Positions 21,561-32,734 of a stretch of DNA of 64,000 nt are shown here, one piece after another; position 1 is the first letter of the stretch; every line of letters begins with the position of its first letter. This DNA comes from Patiria miniata (taxonomy: Eukaryota > Echinodermata > Asteroidea > Valvatida > Asterinidae). The position numbers and the translations under genes were made by a program. The notes under the pieces were generated by a model. The model saw nothing but the letters and a program-made list of their open reading frames with translations, had not been told where the DNA came from and made no database searches. The stretch is from the NCBI RefSeq assembly GCF_015706575.1, contig NW_024037070.1:1483874-1547873 (forward strand), in the 5' to 3' direction.

Positions 21561-22150
21561 ATGTGCCAAATGGTTCACCTGCAAAAGACTGAAGAACTGG
21601 ACTTTTGCATGAAGTTGCATGCTGATAGTTTAGAAAAGAAGTTCAGCTAACAGTTAAAGTGTTTAAAACTAATTTAAAACTAATCCAGTGTTATTCAAGT
21701 TATTACTAACATTGTTTAGAATTTAAGAATTTAATGTCAGTCTCCCCACAGTTACGAAAACCAAGAACAACAAATTAGTACGAGATCTGAATCTGCTTTT
21801 ATTATTATTATTACTTTTATTATTATTATTATTATTCCCACAAATGTACCATTAGGGAGACACGTTATCGTAATTTCTTCGACAAAAGGGAGACACTGGT
21901 CATTAGGGAGACATTTTCATGTCTCCCTAATTCCACAGCCCCCCTTTAGAGGCAAAATTTTATCGTCGCAATCAGGTTATATTTGTTGCTCGTGGTCTAA
22001 TTAGTAAAAATACCGAAATTCGTGGAAAAAGGACAAGGGAATATTGGGTTAGGGCACATTTAAGTTTGAAAAATTTTGTGCACAAGTCTATGGGAAGGTC
22101 TCCCAAATGACCCATTCCCGGTAATCGTTATTATTATTATTACTATTATT
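21561..22150. other. Gypsy 3' region or LTR, with hairpin and TTA repeats
   Basis: No coding sequence. A perfect hairpin lies at 21902-21931: 13-bp arms ATTAGGGAGACAT around TTTC, with the AGGGAGACA word repeated nearby. (TTA)n tracts lie at about 21799-21836 and 22128-22150. The 3' LTR of the gypsy element could be here but I cannot set its limits. The second TTA tract is probably the 3' tail of the minus-strand LINE. Confidence 0.5.
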
Positions 22151-22708
22151 AGCAACCAAAGCATCTAAAATGGTTGGATTAGAAACATTTTAAAAGATAT
22201 TTAAAATTACATTTGAATTCGAAACATTAAAACATTTAAATAACAATGCACATTAAACATTAAAAGCTCCTGTAAAACATAAAAATATTCAACGCAAACC
22301 AAATTACTAGAAACATACTTTCACAGAACTAGAACATTACTAACAGAGCTCCAACGGACATGACAAATATTTAAATTTTAAACAAAACATTTCAGTTATA
22401 ATTAAAATATTTAAATCATTTAGACACACATGCATTCACAGGAAACTTCACCCGATATAAAAACACTTTAACATAAAATAGTCATTAATATCAACATCAG
22501 CATCAACTTAACATTGCTAAAAAGTGACTGACAATTAGGACTGTAAATTATAGAGACACCAGGGAATGAAACTATTCTTCAGTCTGTTCGTTTTTAGAAA
22601 GGCAGGCTGAACTGTCTTTGGTTCCTTAATGCATACGATACACGCTGGTGTTTTTCGAGCAAATGATTCAGCTTATGGTTAGGATTTGACATGTCAGCGA
22701 ATAACTGC

Positions 22709-24071
22709 TCACACAAGTGACTTCCTACGGGCATATAGACTTTGAATATCTACCTGCTCCATTGCCTTTGCATACGACTTACCAAGGATAATAATTCTCA
22801 AAGCTCTTCGTTGAATGGATTCCAACAAATTGGACTGTTCCTTAGTTAAGCTGCTATGGTAAACCTGGCATGCATAATCAAGTATGGATCTAATACAAGC
22901 AAAATAGTATTTGCAGAGTTCCAGCTGGTTAAGACCTGCCCTACGAAGTTGCACTAACAAATAAAGTCTCTGAGCAGCTTTTGTATACACAGCATTAACA
23001 TGAGTTTCCCATCGTAAATCATCACTGATGTTCAACCCCAACATTTCATTTGTTTCACACGATCAATGTTATGATCATCAATGTTTATGCTGGGAATTAA
23101 CGGCACATGTTTACGGAAACTGATAACCATTTCTTTAGTTTTATTTGGATTAATCCGCATGTCATTATGTGAGGACGAATCAATCACCTCCTGCACCGAC
23201 TCCTGCATTTTGGATTCATCTGGCGATGTACTATTTCATACAGTGTTGTATCATCAACATATTTGACTGTGGGCAGGGAGGGTTGAAGATCTCCAATCAT
23301 CATGATAAAAAGCAATGGACCAAGTTTTGTTAACTTTGGGACTCCACCATTGATGACAGTCCACTGCGATTTACAGGTGCCGATCTTCACACGCTGCATT
23401 CTGTGTCGCAGAAACTCTGTAACCCAGTTGACGATGACTTGATCAACATGAAGAGATTTCAGTTTATCGATGAGAATCACAGGGTTGATCCTATCAAATG
23501 CCTTGCTGTAGTCGAGGAAAAGGACACGCACCATGTTCTTGGCTTTATCTGTGGCAGAGTACCAGTTGTGCAACAGGTCAATAAGAGCACAAGTAGTTGA
23601 TGAGCCCGGGACGTTACCAAATTGGACTGGATCTAACTGCGGCTGGTACTGCTCCCATAGCCATTTAAACACGAATCCCTCAAGAATCTTCACTAGCACG
23701 GCGGTGAGGGAGATTGGACGCAAGTCATTCTCTACTGAGGCAGGTGGAGTCGTTTTTCGGGATGGCGATAACATCAGCTGCCTTCCAGAGCTTGGTAGAG
23801 TTGCTTGGGCCACCGAAGCAATTAAAGATGGAGCAGACGGGTCTTGCCAACATGGATGCGTGATCTAGGAATTAAATCTTCACTGTGAGACTTGATGCTT
23901 CCAGCGGAGGTAGGTCGGATGAGATGGATGCAAAGAAAGAATTCACTAATTCCGCAAATTCTTCCTGATCACCATGCGCAACATTGTCGACAAGGTTTTT
24001 CAATGGATCATAGTCGTGTTTCTCACCTGTGAGTGACTTTACTTCGTTCCACCAATTTCTGCTTTGTTTAA
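22709..24071 (-). pseudogene. LINE reverse transcriptase (minus strand)
   Basis: The order from 24071 downward is RNWWNEVKSLTGEKHDYDPL, ENDLRPISLTAVLVKILEGF, VRVLFLDYSKAFDRINP (first catalytic Asp), INGGVPKLTKLGPLLFIMM, then VKYVDDTTLYEIV (catalytic YVDD, intact), then from 23044 LGLNISDDLRWETHVNAVYT and SLTKEQSNLLESIQRRALRI. A stop and a frameshift separate the blocks near 23870-23813 and 23180-23050. The motifs match the CR1/Jockey group. Confidence 0.88.
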
Positions 24072-25590
24072 GGCCCCGTGGATTAATTCCGATTTGCGTG
24101 CGCCCCCGTGCGCCTGCGAGCGCACGCGTGCTCATGCGTGCTACCCCGTGCTGCACGGGTCTGCCCGCAATTGCATAGGCCCCTGCGTGCCGTTGCGTGC
24201 AGTTGCGGGCAACTGCGTGCCATTGCGTGCTTATGCGGGCTATTGAGCACAGGCAAGGGTTGCTTACACTAATCCCTAGATTAACGCTGACAAAAGAAAT
24301 TGGGTAGCCGGCCAAGGCGGCACCAGACAAAGAGGTTGTGATGAAAGGGCTGGAGTTCCAACGACATAAAAGACGTTGGTGCATGGCAGTGCCACAATGG
24401 TGTCTTGATTACTCTTTTATGATACGTGACATTACATGTACATGTGTACATGTACTACACTTTACGTACGTATGGCTGGGCTATTTTCATAGCTTTTTTT
24501 GCGTCGTTTGATTTGAGCTCCGGATATGTTATATTTCTTGTTTTTTTTTTCGTTGAGAGCTTCGGTTTTATTTAAAAGACACCGAACGTTCTTACTGTAA
24601 ATATGAAAGTCAGTTGAAAGACTGCTTTATTTATGTCATTATTCTTAATTTATATTACATTTTTAAGAAAGTTCCACTCCATTATTCAAGTTAAACACCA
24701 ATTATTGAAAGAGAAAGAATACACATGATCAAGTTCATTTTCATCATTCAACTTTATAGTCCTCCGATCAAAAGGTATCAAGCAAATCAAACGAACAAGT
24801 CATGATAGGCACTGCTGTACATCAATCATAGGCCTACACGTACGTATCATCATGATATGTTGATAAAGTTATAGGCCTCATAATTGGGGCCGCGCCCATT
24901 CAAATTGAGAGTCAAGTTGAACATGCGTGCACGCGTTATTACTGTTACCGCGAGCCAGACTACATGTAAGTCTGACACCACTTCCATCAACGTACAATAA
25001 TTATGGTTGTAGACCAGTCTGGCTGCAATGGCGTCTCGCCGTTGTACAAAATTCTCTCATTTCGCTTCTGTACCCCGACCTTTAAAAATTCTTTGCGGCA
25101 AGGTGCGGCAAACTTTCAATAATTTCTTTTCATACCACTGTTTCAATAAAAGTCTGCACTTTCTGGGTACGAGTGTACCAGTCCGTACCATTTTATTTAT
25201 AATATTATTATTATAAATATCTGCAATTTATCATTAACATTTCGTTAACATTTTCTGTCATTTTGGAATGCGTGTAATTATTGGTACCACCAGAGTAGAT
25301 GAGTCATGCTTGGCCCTGCCAAGTGTTTACAACCAACTAATGAGCGGATTAAGGGACACAATGGCTAAAGTCCAAGACGATGTCTATTGTGCATTTCTGC
25401 GGTTTGTTTGTAATGCTGTACCGCCTGGCACTGAGCCCGTTTGCGTGCCACTGCGAGCAAGTCCGTGCCAATGCGGGCAGATGCGTGCCGATGCGGACCA
25501 GTGGGTTCAAAATCTCCTTTGTTTGAGTTTGCCCGCATGCGCACGCATGCGCCCGGGGGCGCACGCAAATCGGAATTAATCCATGGGGCC
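24072..25590. mobile_element. Harbinger-like non-autonomous DNA transposon, 1.5 kb, inside the LINE
   Basis: The terminal inverted repeats start GGCCCCRTGGATTAATTCCG and extend over about 40 bp. TAA lies on both sides (24069-24071 and 25591-25593), the 3-bp target duplication typical of PIF/Harbinger. Both subterminal regions (24090-24250, 25425-25565) carry GC-rich repeats with about 10-bp period built on GCGTGC or GCGGGC. The interior has no transposase. Removal of the element plus one TAA leaves the LINE frame uninterrupted. Confidence 0.8.
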
Positions 25591-25593
25591 TAA

Positions 25594-26905
25594 GGTCCAG
25601 TAGATCAACTTTTGCCTGAAAGTACTGTTTCCGAATCGACTTCCTCAACCTGTTCACTTTGTTTCTGTAGTACCTATACAGGGGCTGGTGTCCTCCGTGC
25701 CATGCATGCTGTCTCTTTTTTATCAAATCCCTAAAACGATCTGTGACCCAAGGTTTTTCACTTTCAACTCTGGTGACTTGCTTCCACTGGAAGTGCCGGT
25801 CTACAAGGGATGCGATGGTTGTTTCAAACTGGTCATATTTATCTGAGCAAGGGATACACTGGTACAATGGAGTCCAGTCCACCTCCTGCAACTCATCTTT
25901 GAATGCTGCTTTTGCACGTGGGAGAAAGCGTCTAATAACCCGTGAATGTTTTTTGGCAGGTTGCATTGCGAACGACGGCTTGGGTTGACAAACCACCACT
26001 TGATGATCAGACAGACCAAGCGCTGGTTCAATTGTTGGTTCATAGTACACATCACTCATGTTAGTGTATATCAGGTCCAGGCGCGCATTGTTTCGTGTTG
26101 CCCCTTTAACGATTTGCTTCAATTTGTAGTTGCGTTTGAGGATAGCAGATCTGGCATTCGGTTAAAGTCACCTGTTAAAATAATTCCCGCGGATGGGTGC
26201 AAGTTCATAACACTGTCTAGCGAGGTGTATGCTCCAGCATATGATTATGCTTGTCTTTGACGTTATGGGGCTGATAAATAGCTCCAAACACGATGGGATT
26301 AAACTGCCGCGGAAGCGTTGGGGCTGTAATTTAAGCCAGACAGACTCAACGTTCTCCTCAGCTAAATTCCTGAACACCTAGAATGGAATGTTGGCATGTA
26401 CATAGCACACAATCCCTCCACCTGATGTATGGTCTCTGTTATGTCTTATTGGGGGGTGATAGTGATCTAACAACAGGACGCTATCAGGAACACTGGTAGG
26501 ACACCATGATTCTGTTATGCAACACACATCAACTTTATGTTCAGTTAGTGTTACACTCAACTCATCAAGTTTTGGAGTCAAAGATCTGGCATTCTTATTC
26601 ATCAGGGTAGGTATATTAAGTTTATTGGTTTTAATTGCCACAAAGTTACTCACGCAGACACCCGGCTGTTGCTTTCGAGGCAGCATATTTCTACCGTTAA
26701 CCACGACTCTGATAGGGCGTTGGCGAGTAATTCCAGCCCTGGTACCCCGCTTGATATATTTATTGCATAGACCATGCAACTTCAGCGTAGACCACACTTT
26801 CGCTGGTAATCTGCCTACTGCTCCAGTCTGTTTCATCATGGTTCCAATGCTGAGTAAATGTTGTGCGGTGTAGCGTAACATGGAGGTACAACGTGACTTG
26901 CCCAA
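25594..26905 (-). pseudogene. LINE endonuclease (minus strand)
   Basis: APE-type endonuclease motifs appear in order from 26905 downward: MNKNARSLTPKLDELSVTL, VDVCCITESWC (catalytic Glu), SGGGIVCYVHANIPF, a frameshift near 26378, EENVESVWLKLQP, GIILTGDFNRMPDL (catalytic Asp-x-Asn), NARLDLIYTNMSDVYYEP and GLSDHQVVV (Asp-His). A basic linker WVTDRFRDLIKKRQHAW leads to the RT. At least two frameshifts are present. Confidence 0.85.
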
Positions 26906-27190
26906 ATGTCGACACAGTCACATCCAAAACCTCCAACAATTTGCTGTATTGCAATGTCTTAAAAACTCAATTCTCAGACGAGGGGGGTCACTAATTATCA
27001 CAAAACATATGACAAAGGCACAATACGACAAAACGAGTGTAACACACACAAAAAAACGGAATTTTCTCGGAGCAAAAACGAGAGGGTGCTGCCACACAGC
27101 GCACCACTTCAATGTTTTAACATGCTTTTATCGAAAAGGGCCACAGAAGCATTTACAAAAGACCTCTTCTTTACCAGAATTCTTAAACAC

Positions 27191-28512
27191 GATCATCTCA
27201 TAGACATTTAGAATTTAAACCTTAAAGGGGAGAGATGTGTTGATATTACATACTGCATGACCAATCCACTGTGATAGCGCCCTCTATTGATATTAAGAGG
27301 TCTCCAACATGGCTGCCTATGTTCACAGTAGTACCCAGTTTGTGTGACAACAAATATACAGATATCACTACTAAATCCTTGCCATCCTAATTTGCAGGAT
27401 TGAAGCTCTATGCTATTTTTCATGAAGTCATTTGGAGGATTTCGCAGGATTTGGGGTTGTTTTGTGCAGAGTTTTACAGTTCTTGACAACGACAGTATTA
27501 CCAACAGTCATAGGAAAACAATGCAGCATGTCAACGTTGATCAGCACGTAGCTTTGTTTTCTGCTTCGCATTGACCAAGTTTAGCAGACGGGTCACTGTC
27601 GGTAAGAGATATCTGAGGGATTACAGTGTTGCTGTTACAGCCAAAGCATGTAGTTGCTTTGGGGGTTCTTCTAAAAAAAAAGCATTTCAGTTTCACCATA
27701 AACATGACCGAACAGTTTTAACGTGCACCCTCTTACATTGAATCTAGACCAACATGTTAAAACATAATATATAAAAACATGCTATTTTCATGTGATGCAG
27801 TAACCCAGACTTGGTCAATCTGCAAAGTGTACACGCGTGTTTCTACACAGTCTATGGAACTCACATGTAATTTTCGCTGTGATTGGCTGCTACCCCTTTG
27901 GGTAGCAGCCAATCTCAGCACAGTATTTCAGGCAATTAGCGTTTTTATTCCTAAAAGCGCCCACATTGTTTTGATATTATTCCTAACATGCAATCAGCAA
28001 TGGCTGCATGAATAAGACCAGTCCCTTTAGGTTTCTCACAGCGCCGACCCACCACAATATATACATGTATCCTCGAGGATGTTATAATGACTCACATAAG
28101 AGTTTCTACTGAATTGGTGAACAACTATTGAATATGTTGATACCGTTCACAATACATTTCTTTCCAGTAATGCATCACCTTGTACCACAATGATCTTCGA
28201 GTCCTGAGCTCATCTGGTTTGTTCTGCACAAGCCAAGTTAACAGCGCACCCATACCGAGGTCACACGAACGTTGGGAATGTATAATGACACACTGCCACA
28301 CGCTGACAACTACGGTGGCCATGACATGCTACCTTTATTAAAGTACCCATTTTGATAATGCCAAGTCCTTTATAAATAAAACATGCAATTTCCGTGGGGT
28401 TTATACTATTTTTCAGTTGAAATTGCTGTTATATATCACAAACATCTCAATAATGTTGCATAACCTCAAACTAGAAAAGCTGTACTTTTAAACATGCCTT
28501 GCCATCAACATT
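27191..28512. other. No gene recognised; one strong hairpin
   Basis: AT-rich unique-looking sequence. A near-perfect foldback lies at 27881-27914, with 15-bp arms GATTGGCTGCTACCC and a loop CTTT. A 65-codon minus-strand reading at 28125-28322 has a methionine start but no motif I recognise. Confidence 0.45.
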
Positions 28513-28895
28513 AGGTTTTGCCCTTCACCGATGTACATGTATAAACACTGTATACTCCAGTATACAATATAATCACTCAAGTGGGACTGGAACCCATGAC
28601 CTCCTGGTTTCTAGTGTAGACATCTTACCACTCGAATACCAAACTTGCGGGATCGTTTGGCTGGTTTGAATCTGATGTCATGTAGCAGCAGGTACCGCAA
28701 TTATTAAACTACTCATAATTGCGGTACCAGCTGCTATATGTACATCATATTCAAACCAGCCAACCAATCTCACAGCTGGCTAATCGAGTGCTAAGACGTC
28801 TGCACTATAAAGCAGGAGGTCGTGGGTTCAAGTCCCATCCGAGTGATCTTTCCATCTTTTACTTGGGAGGTAACACGCCAAGTATACAGAGTTTA
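28513..28895. repeat. Head-to-head pair of SINE-like units (large inverted repeat)
   Basis: Two diverged units face away from a 10-base centre at 28705-28714. Inner arms match well (AATTGCGGTACC, CAGCTGCTA, TTCAAACCAGCCAA). Further out each arm carries a tRNA-like head related to the SINE at 2495: GGGTTCAAGTCCCATCCGAG on the right and its inverted relative at about 28575-28600 on the left. The right arm runs into (AAT)n. Confidence 0.75.
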
Positions 28896-29140
28896 TAATA
28901 ATAATAATAATAATAACAGCAATTTACAACGCGCCGGTATCCGCCATAAATGACGCTCATGGCGCAATACAAAATTTAGATCAAATCAGAAAAGAAAAAA
29001 AAAAAAACAATTAAAATAAAATAAACAAGAATATTATGAGTGATCTGAAACAAATAGCTCTTCAGGGCAACTTTAAAATCAGAACCCGATGAGATATTGC
29101 GAATGGCAAGGGTAGTTTGTTCCAAAGATTAGGACCTGCG
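28896..29140. repeat. (AAT)n and a dispersed repeat
   Basis: An (AAT)n tract at about 28895-28918 is followed by GC-containing sequence (CAATTTACAACGCGCCGG, CGCTCATGGCGC) of a kind often dispersed in invertebrate genomes, then A-rich sequence. No ORF is supported. Confidence 0.4.
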
Positions 29141-29803
29141 GCACCGGCGGCGGAACCGGGGGGGCAGAGGGGGCAGAGGGGGCAGTTGCCCCCCACTTTT
29201 GAAAAGGTAGCTATTTGCCCCCCCCCCCCCACTTTTTACCAGGAGCGATTTTTAAAAACGAGGTTAATTAAATGATACAAGAGGTAAAACAGATTTTTGA
29301 ACACGTGTCTCATTTACAGGGCCCTATTACTAGTATTATGTACTACAATGTATCTTTTGCTAAGAAAATATTGGTTAAAGTGGTCAGAAATTGCCTCAGA
29401 TCGCACCACAGAGCATCTAGAATCCATTTTTTTTCCCGGGGCCCTTAAGCGGGCCCTGGACCCCACGCCTCAAGAGCTTTGCGTTTCGCGCTCGCATCAG
29501 TTTGATCAAGGTATGTTCCCCCACTTTGAAAAGCGATTAACACTCCTTGTTGGGGTTGAAATTTGACAATAGGCCTTATACCTAAGTGAATATGGCGACA
29601 CAAAATTAGAAAAATGATACGAAAAATAGGGATATACCTGTAGGAATAGTCCACATGCATAGGTTAGCAGACATTACGTAGGTCACACTTTCGTTTCGGA
29701 CCAACTTCACACTTTTCCCATTTGCTTTGATTTTGCTTTAATCCTGCTCCGGGAACAGTAACTGGACCTTGCCCCCCCACTTTTGAAAGTGTTCCACCGC
29801 CGA
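29141..29803. mobile_element. hAT-like insertion with G/C-run ends, about 663 bp
   Basis: The inserted segment is flanked by GACCTGCG (29133-29140) and GTCCTGCG (29804-29811), a 7-of-8 target duplication. The ends share inverted CGGCGGYGGAAC. Runs such as GGGGGCAGAGGGGGCAG near the left end and CCCCCCCACTTTTGAAA on both sides give it a striking composition. No transposase is present. The 8-bp flank suggests a hAT-type element, but the weak TIR leaves this open. Confidence 0.6.
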
Positions 29804-29811
29804 GTCCTGCG

Positions 29812-30175
29812 TATGAAAAGGATCGATCTCCCAAGATTTGTGAGTGTGAGGGACAACAAGCAAAGAAGCATCAGAAGATCTCAATCGCCTGGATGGATTG
29901 AAATGAGTTAGGTCTATGTTGTATTCAGGAGCTGAATCATGAAGGCAATGAAAAACAAGCAGTAACAGTTTGTACTTAATCCGGTCAGCAACACGGAGCC
30001 AATGCAGAGACTGCAAAATCGGGGTGATATGGGTTCTACATGTTGTCAGGATCACAATTCGAGTGGCAGAATTTTGGAGTCTTTGTAGGCGAGCAAGTTG
30101 GTTACGGGGTAGCTGATACAACACAGAATTACAAAAATCGAACCGAGATGAAATGAGGGCGTGAACAATGTTGAT
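29812..30175 (-). pseudogene. LINE C-terminal fragment (CR1/L2-like), minus strand
   Basis: An open reading of about 120 codons shows NIVHALISSRFDFCNSVLYQ, LARLQRLQNSATRIVI, ITPILQSLHWLRVADRIKYK, LLLVFHCLHDSAPEYN and SRRLRSSDASLLVVP. This is the highly conserved C-terminal segment after the RT domain in CR1/L2-type LINEs. It ends at the hAT-like insertion. No RT palm is found upstream, so this is a 5'-truncated copy. Confidence 0.85.
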
Positions 30176-30809
30176 AAGGGGTAAAATCTAATATTGATTT
30201 ACATCACCCTGATGCAAATTCCATCTTATGAATGTCTTATCATGTAAAACAAATACAATCATATGGAAATGGAAATGCTCATTTAGTTGAATAAAACAAT
30301 AAACATATAATAATTAAAATAGGCCCTCTTCTGGCCACAATTATTGTTGTTTAAATATGGATATAATTCGCTTTTCGAGTTACACCAAAAAAAAACCTCA
30401 ATGTGCAATCAGAGGATATACACCAGCTCAGACAGAAGTAAAATCAAAATTACCAATAGTTAGTGATTTGATCCTAAAATGTCTTCTGTGATCATTACTC
30501 TGCTCAAGATCTAACATGCTGGGCTGCACTATTCCATCTCCTGTTTTTTTTTTTAAATACAATATTGTGCACATGTCACTATCCGACAGATCGCATCAAG
30601 ACATCGACCTCACCACTCTCCAAAAAGGTTCCCACCCTTTTCCACCTTTTACTTCTGCCATCACTGTCCTGAAATGCTTTGCCCTTCCAATCAAAATATC
30701 AAATTATTAATCTTATACTTCCACTAGTTTTTGTGTGGAAAAAAGTTAAGCTGTACGATGAAAATTTATTTCAGGAAAATAAACACACTACAATTTGATT
30801 GAAGAAGAT
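30176..30809. other. No gene recognised
   Basis: AT-rich sequence without a supported ORF or a clear repeat. Confidence 0.5.
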
Positions 30810-31325
30810 TGATTCTTCAACAGGTGGCATACAGGGAATGTCACTTCACATGAGAACTTCAAGTGGGTCCATTGACTAGAGTTCTCAAACATACATTGTC
30901 CTCATGATGTGAAGTACATGTACATTGAGTCTGTTAGTTCTGCTGGTCAGGAAAAGGTGGCACACACAACACTTGTCACTCTCTGCAATGACATCATCAT
31001 CGCTACCACTGGAGACTGGTTCTGCAACTGTGGCAGACGGACCAGGTAGTGACTGTGATTTGCTGAATGTAGATCTTTTAGTAGATTTTCTCAGCTTTTT
31101 GGTAGATCCGACAGCAGCTTGATGTTCAGTTATTTTGCAACGATCTCATCTTCCGTTATTGCTTTACCAGCAACGAATAGGCATCTCTTCTTCTTTGTCT
31201 TCTTTTCTCTTTCGCTAAGCCTGTCTTCTCTGTTCTTGAAAAACGGCTCGCTCCATCCATCATTTTTGGATTCTTGCACCAACTGTCGGTCTGTGCACAC
31301 CCGAGTTTCGTTACAAGCAGAGGCT
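30810..31325 (-). pseudogene. Pogo/Tigger-like transposase C-terminal fragment (minus strand)
   Basis: Reading downward from 31325: RLSERKEKKTKKKRCLF with VAGKAITEDEIVA, a frameshift near 31135, then STKKLRKSTKRSTFSK, SGSDDDVIAESDKCCVC and HLFLTSRTN, and a further shifted block with QWTHLKFSC. A Lys-rich segment, an acidic Ser/Asp segment and a Cys-pair/W-x-H-x-K-x-C finger is the usual tail order of pogo-like transposases. The DDE core is absent. The family call is by tail style only. Confidence 0.45.
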
Positions 31326-31468
31326 GCAGCTATTAGGGGCTCCCTACTAAATTAATAGGGCACGTTCACTGAGTCACGTGACCAAGGTTACTCCTGGTTA
31401 CCGCCGCCATTGCTGTAGGAAATTAAGAAAATCAACAGTCATGACAGTGTGTCGGCGGCGACTCGGCG

Positions 31469-32018
31469 ATGGATGTCAACAAATGTGAGAAAAACGGTGA
31501 ATCAGCACCTAGTGCTGAGCCCAAAGAGAAAATCTGCTACTCTGACACACTGGGCAATGTAGCTAGGGCTAGATATGCTGAAAAAAAGGCTGCAATCAGC
31601 GGAGTGGACCCGTACGAACTGTCAGCCGTGGATTGGTCAAACAACAAGGCCGGTTTGCAAAGTGTCACTTATCCCGACATGTATAATTACCGAGAGCACT
31701 TGTACTCATGAACAAATGAAAGCCTACAAATCACATGACTCACAAAACCAATTCATATGGGGTAGGTCAGCGATGTCGTCCATCATTTGTTTTCTGAACC
31801 GGAAGACTGTGTCGTGGTCGCTGGCAAAGAACGCCATTCACAGCGGATGAATGCCTCCCCACTTCAACCGTGGGTGCTGTGCAAAAAAAAATGGTGAAGT
31901 CCAGACGGCCCACTGTACATGCATGGCAGGTCTGGGTGAGGTGTACAGCCACGTAGGAGCCCTACTGTTTTGGGTTGAAAGTGCAGTGAAAATCAGCCAG
32001 TCCACCACAGTGTCATAG
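31469..32018 (+). pseudogene. SWIM zinc-finger protein N-terminal fragment (YqaJ-associated type), broken
   Basis: It starts MDVNKCEKNGESAPSAEPKE and reads through ISGVDPYELSAVDW and VTYPDMYNYREHLYS to a stop. The homologous reading continues in other frames: [36 protein letters not shown], then [20 protein letters not shown] (31908-31967). This matches the SWIM-type finger (C-x-C...C-x-H) of invertebrate proteins that often go on to a YqaJ-like nuclease. The third Cys is Tyr here. No nuclease domain follows. Such genes are often multicopy and mobile. Confidence 0.65.
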
Positions 32019-32083
32019 ATAGGCCTGCACGGCTATTTTCATATTGACTAATGTTACGGCGATCGTTGTTGGGTTATCCAATC

Positions 32084-32131
32084 CAATATTATTTCCAATC
32101 AAATCCCTATTGGATCGGAAATAATATTGTT
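32084..32131. repeat. Inverted repeat
   Basis: The arms AATATTATTTCCAATC and GATCGGAAATAATATT differ at one position and enclose an 11- to 12-base spacer. It lies just 5' of the DIRS-like leader repeat. Confidence 0.7.
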
Positions 32132-32133
32132 CA

Positions 32134-32394
32134 TATAAACATGTTCGGTTGAGCGACTGGGGCGAATTAGAACATATTTCTTTTCTTCACGGTGTACGGG
32201 CATGTTATGCAGGTCCTTTCAGGAGTGATGTAATCATGCAAATACCTTGCATGGAACTGAGGTGTGGCACTGTAGGCCACTCACTTCACGTTGGTAAGAC
32301 ACAGGCCCCGCATCGTTCTACAAATCTTCTTTCGATATACCACACGTCCTGCAGAGTTATAAATTAACGAGTGTATAATGTCCTCCGAAGATAA
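32134..32394 (+). repeat. DIRS-like 5' leader, direct repeat unit 1
   Basis: This matches 32838-33110 almost base for base from GGTTGAGCGA to TGTCCTCCGAAGATAA, including the ATG that starts the Gag-like reading. It is the intact unit, since MSSEDKPATKDD follows in frame. Confidence 0.85.
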
Positions 32395-32590
32395 ACCTGC
32401 TACTAAGGACGACATCAGGGCAATGCTTGCAGAGTTTGCTCAGGTTTTTGATACCAAATTATCCAGCACCAAAGCAGAAGTGCTGGATTTGCACTTCAAG
32501 ACCTCTACGTTGTTGACTCAAAAGTTGAAGGAGTCAACCAACAACAACGAAGTGCAGAAGAGAAGGCAACCAAAGACAATTCAACTTTAA
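32378..32590 (+). pseudogene. DIRS-like element 1, Gag-like N-terminal ORF
   Basis: The reading MSSEDKPATKDDIRAMLAEF, then FDTKLSSTKAEVLDLHFKTS, is a short acidic and helical segment of 70 codons ending at 32588-32590. Similar N-termini start the Gag-like proteins of DIRS-like elements. The frame is interrupted by a duplicated leader before the Gag-like remainder at 33149. Confidence 0.5.
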
Positions 32591-32734
32591 CCTGCAAGCA
32601 GCAGCTAAGTATTCTTTTCTTGTAACAGTTGGAATTTGGCAATAATTATTTGCAGATGTAGCGGGAACCTAGTTTGCATTATTCCAATTAGCTCACTAAT
32701 TGTAGATCAAGCCCTTCTTTAACCTTTTCAAATT

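Larger units (their letters stand above)
22151..27190 (-). mobile_element. CR1/Jockey-like LINE, minus strand, with nested Harbinger-like element
   Basis: Endonuclease (about 26905-25594), reverse transcriptase (24071-22709) and 3' noncoding sequence run to a TAA/AAT simple repeat at 22128-22150, as in CR1-type elements that end in short microsatellites. The 5' limit near 27190 is a guess, and no ORF1 is recognised. The copy is broken by stops and frameshifts and by the insertion at 24072-25590. Confidence 0.8.

Noticed and set aside
21240..21620. Minus-strand ORF rich in Ser-Arg-His-Thr over the minisatellite
   Set aside because: Shadow of the in-frame 18-bp repeat encoding PASMPA on the plus strand.
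28125..28322. A 65-codon minus-strand ORF with a methionine start as a host exon
   Set aside because: No known motif, no clear coding bias, and splice sites are ambiguous.
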